A DNA stretch of 7,711 bases from Beijerinckiaceae bacterium (GTDB taxonomy: Bacteria; Pseudomonadota; Alphaproteobacteria; Rhizobiales; Beijerinckiaceae), in contig CANGRU010000067.1 of NCBI GenBank assembly GCA_947456315.1, positions 1 through 7,711 on the forward strand. The letters are read 5' to 3'. The notes under the pieces are model-generated. The model saw nothing but the letters and a program-made list of their open reading frames with translations, had not been told where the DNA came from and did not search any database. Both the position numbers and the translations under genes were made by a program. Shown piece by piece: positions 4,191 to 7,711 of this stretch (position 1 is the stretch's first letter; each line of letters starts with the position of its first letter).

Positions 4191-5189
4191 TCACGGCAGA
4201 ACGGCAAAATCTCCGCGCTGGTAATCCTTCACCATGTCGCGCAAGGCAGCAGGTGTGACCACCTCGACCTTGTTGCCCCATTGATACAGATACCAAGCCA
4301 TTTCCAGATGACCTGCTGCTTTGAAGCGAATGAGAATGGAGCCATCCGCACATTCTTCCATGCGCTGCTCGGGATGAAACAAAGTGGCGCGCACATGATC
4401 TGCGGCCTCCGGCGCAAAGCGCCATTCGACTTCGCCATATTCGCTTTCATTCTGATACAAAGCGAAGCCGCGATTGGCGAAAGCCTGCAAATCGAAATCG
4501 GCGGGACGCTCGAAATATTCCTCGGACACATGCGCTTCGCTAATCGCATCGACACGATAGGTTTTGATCGCCCCCTGTCGGCGGCTGTTGGGGTCCAGCG
4601 CCACCAGATAGCGGCGATAGCCTGACAGCAATCCGTATGGTGCGACACGGCGCAATTGCGGCTCGGCATCCAGATGCGATTGATAGCGGATATGAAGATA
4701 GCGACAGGCTTTGATCGCTTCGGCGACAGCAGCCGCAACCTTTTCATCCACGCGGGAGCGCGGGCCCGGGCGCGCCACAAAACCTTGCGCTTCCAGAATG
4801 GCATCCGCATCCGGCTCGATGCGCAAAATCTGCTTGCTGGGCACCAGCGCCACGACCTTGTCGCGCAGTTTGGCCAATGTGGCGGATTCCATTTTGAGGC
4901 CTGCGCGCGCCAGATGTGAAATGCCCATTTCGAGAGCGGCCACTTCTTCAGCCGAAAGCGAAAAGAATTCGCGGTAATGGCCGCCGGGCATGCGCCAACG
5001 CTTGCGCCCCTCACCATCAATATAGCTTTCGGTATGCGGGAAATTGGTCTCGAGCGCGCGGAACATGCGCTGCGCGGTGCGTAGCGAGACCCCGTAATGT
5101 TCGATCACATCATCCAAGGTGAGCCCTTGGCGACCACCTGCCGCTTTGCGCGCCAATTCAATCAATTGTTCTGCTTTATCGAAACTCAT
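4191..5189 (-). CDS. WYL-domain transcriptional regulator (YafY-like)
   Basis: With numbering from the GTG start at 5198, an N-terminal winged helix-turn-helix spans about 8-70, with the recognition part GLTLDDVIEHYGVSLRTAQR at 25-44. A linker carries the FFSLSAEEVAALE block. A WYL domain spans about 163-225 (YLHIRYQ, then PYGLLSGYRRYLVALDP, then KTYRVDAI). A WCX-type C-terminal extension ends in GNKVEVVTPAALRDMV. WYL proteins are cytosolic DNA-binding regulators whose WYL domain senses ligands, often nucleic-acid or nucleotide-like. Here the Trp position of WYL is Arg196. ATG 5189 is preferred over GTG 5198 because GGGGG (5202-5198) is 8 nt upstream. This gives 332 residues, normal for the family. 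A hairpin ends exactly at the ATG. The gene is divergent from the CoA-transferase operon, which it may control; autoregulation is also likely. The target is inferred from position only. Confidence 0.92.
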   Translation of the reverse strand: MSFDKAEQLIELARKAAGGRQGLTLDDVIEHYGVSLRTAQRMFRALETNFPHTESYIDGEGRKRWRMPGGHYREFFSLSAEEVAALEMGISHLARAGLKMESATLAKLRDKVVALVPSKQILRIEPDADAILEAQGFVARPGPRSRVDEKVAAAVAEAIKACRYLHIRYQSHLDAEPQLRRVAPYGLLSGYRRYLVALDPNSRRQGAIKTYRVDAISEAHVSEEYFERPADFDLQAFANRGFALYQNESEYGEVEWRFAPEAADHVRATLFHPEQRMEECADGSILIRFKAAGHLEMAWYLYQWGNKVEVVTPAALRDMVKDYQRGDFAVLP

Positions 5190-5212
5190 GTCTGGCACCC
5201 CCAGCGCCAGAC
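5190..5212 (-). promoter_or_regulatory. Hairpin or operator dyad at the WYL start codon
   Basis: GTCTGGC (minus 5212-5206) and GCCAGAC (5196-5190) form a perfect 7-bp inverted repeat with a 9-nt centre, ending at the ATG (5189). The GGGGG ribosome binding site is in the loop and the alternative GTG start overlaps the 3' arm. It may control translation as an RNA hairpin, or bind a dimeric regulator, possibly the WYL protein itself. Confidence 0.45.
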
Positions 5213-5407
5213 CTAACCTAGCAGGGCGACAAAAGCTGTCAGGCCCCCAAAAGGCGTAAAAAAGCCCGCAATATCAACTTCGGGGTCCAAAAAATGCGCA
5301 TAAGTCATTGATTGCAATAGATCACCTTGCCAGATGCCCGGCTCCGGCTAAGATGCGGCTTGAAAAAACATCGGCCCGCAAAAGAGGCCGTGACGCAGGG
5401 AGGAACT
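5213..5407. other. Divergent spacer between the WYL regulator and the CoA-transferase operon
   Basis: This stretch has no gene. It must hold the promoters of both directions, but no clear -35/-10 pair stands out. Visible points are an 8-bp palindrome ATTGCAAT (5311-5318), a further GCCAGA half-site at 5329-5334 that repeats the arm of the dyad at the WYL start, and an A-rich part around 5256-5262. An upstream TTG at 5327 is in frame with the CoA-transferase but is not a likely start. Confidence 0.4.
5398..5403 (+). promoter_or_regulatory. Ribosome binding site that fixes the CoA-transferase start
   Basis: GGGAGG lies 4 nt before ATG 5408. It decides against the longer in-frame TTG start at 5327, whose extra 27 residues are Arg- and Lys-rich and do not fit the family's N-terminus. 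Confidence 0.75.
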
Positions 5408-6547
5408 ATGCCGGGCGCACTCGATGGAATTCGCGTTGTCGAATTCGCCAATTACGTCTCAGGCCCCTATGCCGGCATGATCCTCGGCGACATGGGCGCT
5501 GACGTCATCAAAGTCGAAGAAACGACCAAAGGCGACCCGTTCCGCGGCTGGGGCCGTGTTGAATATTCGCCGACCTTCGGCTCGGTCAACCGCAACAAGA
5601 AAAGCGTGACGCTTGATTTGAAAAGCGACGAGGGCAAAGCCCATGCGCGCGCACTCATTCTGTCGGCTGATGTTGTGATTGAAAATTTCCGCGTCGGCAC
5701 GATGGAGCGGCTAGGTCTGGGCTTTGACCAGTTTCGAGCCGAGAACCCGGGCCTCATCTGGTGCTCGATCACGGGCTATGGCTCGGATGGTCCCTACGCC
5801 ATGCGGCCGGGCTATGACACGGTGGGACAGGCCACCAGCGGCCTGCTCAGCCTGCTGACCGATATTGCTGATCCCAAGCCCATGGGCATTTCGCTGTCAG
5901 ATCATCTGAGCGGCATGAATGCGGCCAATGGGATTCTGGCCGCCATTATCGCACGCGGCCGCACGGGGCGTGGACAATGTGTCGAGACATCGCTGCTCGA
6001 ATCCACTTTGTCTTTCTGCGGTGAGAATGCGGCGCGCTTTTTTGAAAACGGCAAAGTGCCGGGCCGCGCCACACGCACCCACCAAGCGCAGGTCTATGCT
6101 TTCACCGCCGCCGACAACAAAGCCTTTGTTGTGCATCTGTCCTCGCCCACCAAATTCTGGTTGGGACTGGCCAAAGTGGCAGGGCATCCCGAATGGGCCG
6201 AGGATCCGCGCTTCAAGACCAAAGAAACACGTGGCAAAAATTACGATGCGCTGAAAGCGCTTCTGTCAGAGGTCTTCAGCACCAACACGCGTCAATATTG
6301 GCTTGAGCTTTTGCTGGCCGCTGACGTGCCATCCGCGCCGCTGAACACACTTGATGATGTGTTTGCCGATCCGCAAGTGCAGCATTTGAAAATGCGCGTA
6401 GATGTGCCCCATCCGAAACTGGGCAGCGTCGGTTATGTGCGCAACGGCGTGCGCATGTCCGAAACACCCACGCAAGTGCGCTGCTGCTCACCGGAGCTTG
6501 GCGAACATAATGACGAGATTCTCGGGAATTTGGGGAGGAAAGCATGA
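5408..6547 (+). CDS. CaiB/BaiF family (class III) CoA-transferase
   Basis: Class III CoA-transferases move CoA between carboxylic acids through an enzyme-bound aspartyl intermediate, in the cytosol. The 379-residue protein has the usual length. The N-terminus LDGIRVVEFANYVSGPYAG (5-23) leads into the LGDMGADVIKVE block at 26-37. Further landmarks are NRNKKSVTLDLKSDEG (61-76), ADVVIENFRVGTMERLGLG (87-105), SITGYGSDGPY (120-130), RPGYDTVGQATSG (133-145), GRGQCVETSLLE (188-199) and DPQVQ (321-325). The catalytic Asp is most likely Asp165 in GISLSDHLSGM, by analogy with Asp169 of formyl-CoA transferase. A strong ribosome binding site fixes the start. It overlaps the next gene by ATGA, so both are co-translated. 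The substrate is unknown. The partner binding protein suggests a carboxylate taken up from outside, and known relatives use oxalate, carnitine, succinate or bile acids. Confidence 0.95.
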   Translation: MPGALDGIRVVEFANYVSGPYAGMILGDMGADVIKVEETTKGDPFRGWGRVEYSPTFGSVNRNKKSVTLDLKSDEGKAHARALILSADVVIENFRVGTMERLGLGFDQFRAENPGLIWCSITGYGSDGPYAMRPGYDTVGQATSGLLSLLTDIADPKPMGISLSDHLSGMNAANGILAAIIARGRTGRGQCVETSLLESTLSFCGENAARFFENGKVPGRATRTHQAQVYAFTAADNKAFVVHLSSPTKFWLGLAKVAGHPEWAEDPRFKTKETRGKNYDALKALLSEVFSTNTRQYWLELLLAADVPSAPLNTLDDVFADPQVQHLKMRVDVPHPKLGSVGYVRNGVRMSETPTQVRCCSPELGEHNDEILGNLGRKA

Positions 6548-7563
6548 AGAAGCTTTTATCTCTGGCAGCCCTGCTGACCGGACTGTTGACATCCGCCCAT
6601 GCACAAAGCCCGGATGAGTTTTTCAAAGGCCGGAAAATGACATTGGTCACCTCCGCATCGGTGGGTGGTGGCTATGACCAATATGCGCGCTTGCTGTCGC
6701 GCCACATGCCCAAATATCTGCCCGGCAGCCCGACCATGATCGTGCAAAACATGCCGGGTGCCGAAGGCATCAAGGCGGCCAATTATCTGTATGCTGTCGC
6801 AGCTCGCGATGGCTCGGTGGTGGGTGGCCTGCAACGCAATACGGGTCTGGTGAAATTCTACCTGCCGGAAAGCACGACGGCGCAATTCGATCCGCGCAAG
6901 TTCATCTGGCTTGGCTCGACCCAGCAGGAAATCGGGTTTTTCCTGATGCGCACGTCCACGGGCGTGTCGGGCCTTGAAGGTTTGAAGGCGAAAGAAACCA
7001 CCGCCTCTTCGACATCGCGCAATTCGCCAAGCTCGATCTATCCGCGCCTGTTGAATGCGCTCTATGGCACCAAGATCCGCGTGATCGAAGGCTATGACGG
7101 CTCGCAGACATCACTTCTGGCGATTGAACGCGCCGAAGTGGATGGCCACGTCTCAGGTGGCACATCGGCCAATTTCCGTGCGCGCTATCGCCCTTGGGAA
7201 AAAGCCGGTGACGTTGCCATCATCATGCAGCTCGGCATGGAACGCGACAAAGAATATCCCAATGTGCCCACCGCCCTCGAGCTCGCCCCCAATGCAGATG
7301 CGCGGGCGATTTTTGAAATCGCCTTTGTCGAGCAAGTGATGGGCCGCCCCTTTGTGCTGCCGCCAGACGTGCCGAAAGATCGCGTTGCCGTTTTGCGCGC
7401 TGCTTTTGACAAAACGATGCTCGACAAGGATTTTCTGGAAGAAGCCGCCAAACAGGGCGCCGAAGTGGACCCTGTGAGCGGCGCGCGCATCAATGAATTG
7501 CTGGACAAAGTCTATGCGGCCCCGCCCGCCTTGGCCCAGCGTGTCCGCGACCTCGTGCAATAG
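6544..7563 (+). CDS. Bug/TctC family tripartite tricarboxylate transporter substrate-binding protein
   Basis: The 339-residue protein starts with a clear Sec signal peptide: MKKLL, a hydrophobic core, then AHA cleaved before Gln21. The mature part has the family landmarks: MTLVTSASVGGGYDQYARLL (32-51), KYLPGSPTMIVQNMPGAEG (57-75), AANYLYAVAARDG (78-90), EVDGHVSGG (198-206) and a C-terminal LPPDVPKDRVAVLRAAFDK (272-290). Bug proteins capture carboxylates or other small polar molecules in the periplasm. Some deliver them to TctA/TctB membrane subunits, and many are orphans or act in sensing. No TctA or TctB is visible here. GGGGAGG (6532-6538) lies 5 nt before the ATG, inside the end of the CoA-transferase gene, and the ATGA overlap implies translational coupling. 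The thiolase-like gene begins 7 nt after its stop. The ligand is probably the acid handled by these enzymes (inference). Confidence 0.94.
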   Translation: MKKLLSLAALLTGLLTSAHAQSPDEFFKGRKMTLVTSASVGGGYDQYARLLSRHMPKYLPGSPTMIVQNMPGAEGIKAANYLYAVAARDGSVVGGLQRNTGLVKFYLPESTTAQFDPRKFIWLGSTQQEIGFFLMRTSTGVSGLEGLKAKETTASSTSRNSPSSIYPRLLNALYGTKIRVIEGYDGSQTSLLAIERAEVDGHVSGGTSANFRARYRPWEKAGDVAIIMQLGMERDKEYPNVPTALELAPNADARAIFEIAFVEQVMGRPFVLPPDVPKDRVAVLRAAFDKTMLDKDFLEEAAKQGAEVDPVSGARINELLDKVYAAPPALAQRVRDLVQ

Positions 7564-7570
7564 GCTCATC

Positions 7571-7711
7571 ATGATCCCTGACATCACCCCCGCCCGGGAA
7601 TTGCGCGACACTTGCGCCATTGTGGGCACTGCCACCAGCCGCTTGGGCAAAGTGCCCGGCGTCTCCAGTCTCGATCTTCTGGTCGAGGCCATCCGCAATG
7701 CGCTCGATGAT
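7571..7711 (+). CDS. Thiolase-like (lipid-transfer/acetyl-CoA acetyltransferase type) protein, 5' part
   Basis: ATG 7571 opens a frame that stays open for 47 codons to the right edge. It begins MIPDITPARELRDTCAIVGT and continues with SRLGKVPGVSSLDLLVEA. The pattern AIVG...T.LGK.PG..SLDLL.EAI..AL.D is typical for the first strand and helix of thiolases of the SCP2/lipid-transfer type, which are usually near 380-400 residues. The catalytic cysteine would lie beyond the window. Thiolases cleave or form 3-ketoacyl-CoA, and members of this branch often sit in degradation clusters and may lack classical activity. It follows the binding-protein stop after 7 nt without a strong ribosome binding site, which fits translational coupling. 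The call depends on a short N-terminal piece, so it is less certain than its neighbours. Confidence 0.75.
   Translation, partial: MIPDITPARELRDTCAIVGTATSRLGKVPGVSSLDLLVEAIRNALDD

Noticed and set aside
4229..5020. Second minus-strand frame of 263 codons inside the WYL gene
   Set aside because: It is rich in Trp, Cys, Arg and Met and has no recognisable domain; the overlapping frame encodes a clear WYL regulator.
5327..5407. N-terminal extension of the CoA-transferase from TTG 5327
   Set aside because: The extra 27 residues are Arg- and Lys-rich and unlike the family's start, while ATG 5408 has a strong GGGAGG ribosome binding site.
5427..5450. Repeated GAATTCG within the CoA-transferase start
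   Set aside because: It is explained by the coding of a normal family motif (GIRVVEFA) and has no sign of a separate role.
7153..7698. Minus-strand 181-codon frame opposite the Bug and thiolase genes
   Set aside because: It lies antisense to two recognisable genes and has no family resemblance of its own, so it is a GC-driven shadow.

Overview
The window looks like chromosomal DNA of an alphaproteobacterium, tentatively of the order Hyphomicrobiales. This rests on protein family content and style (a TctC/Bug-type binding protein next to a class III CoA-transferase and a lipid-transfer-type thiolase, a WYL regulator, a family 25 glycosyltransferase) and on a moderately GC-rich, alphaproteobacterial look. 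It is an inference, because there is no rRNA or other marker gene. No tRNA, rRNA, insertion sequence, CRISPR array or phage module was seen.

Layout, left to right. Positions 1-647 hold the 3' part of a flavin-dependent luciferase-like monooxygenase, closed by a hairpin terminator that overlaps its stop codon. Position 657-881 (minus) is a small unknown gene. Position 882-1081 is a 200-bp divergent spacer with overlapping alternative hairpins and two tandem CtrA-like boxes. It leads to a small GTG-started helical protein (1082-1294). Two minus-strand genes follow: a canonical GT25 glycosyltransferase (2164-2904, TTG start) and, downstream of it, a GT25-like protein that lacks the LEDD motif (1299-2051). 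A terminator-like hairpin separates them. A secreted peroxiredoxin (plus, 3051-3617) converges on a small lipoprotein (minus, 3652-4029), with a shared hairpin between them. A WYL-domain regulator (minus, 4191-5189) diverges from a plus-strand operon: a class III CoA-transferase (5408-6547), a Bug/TctC solute-binding protein (6544-7563, 4-bp ATGA overlap) and the start of a thiolase-like gene (from 7571 to the edge).

How the genes may work together. The right-hand operon reads as a carboxylate-use module: the binding protein captures a carboxylate in the periplasm, the CoA-transferase activates it, and the thiolase-like enzyme acts on the acyl-CoA. The WYL regulator is the obvious candidate regulator. 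The substrate cannot be read from the sequence, and no TctA/TctB membrane subunits are in view. The middle region holds cell-envelope functions: surface glycan transfer, periplasmic peroxide defence and a lipoprotein.

The most unusual structure is at the RNA level. Two neighbouring minus-strand genes, the lipoprotein and the WYL regulator, each have a perfect inverted repeat placed over the translation start. In the lipoprotein the Shine-Dalgarno sequence is one arm of the stem. In the WYL gene it is in the loop, and the stem ends at the ATG. I did not find an obviously new multi-gene defence or mobile system. The candidates for novelty are these leader hairpins, the nested hairpins at 920-971 and the motif-less GT25 paralogue.
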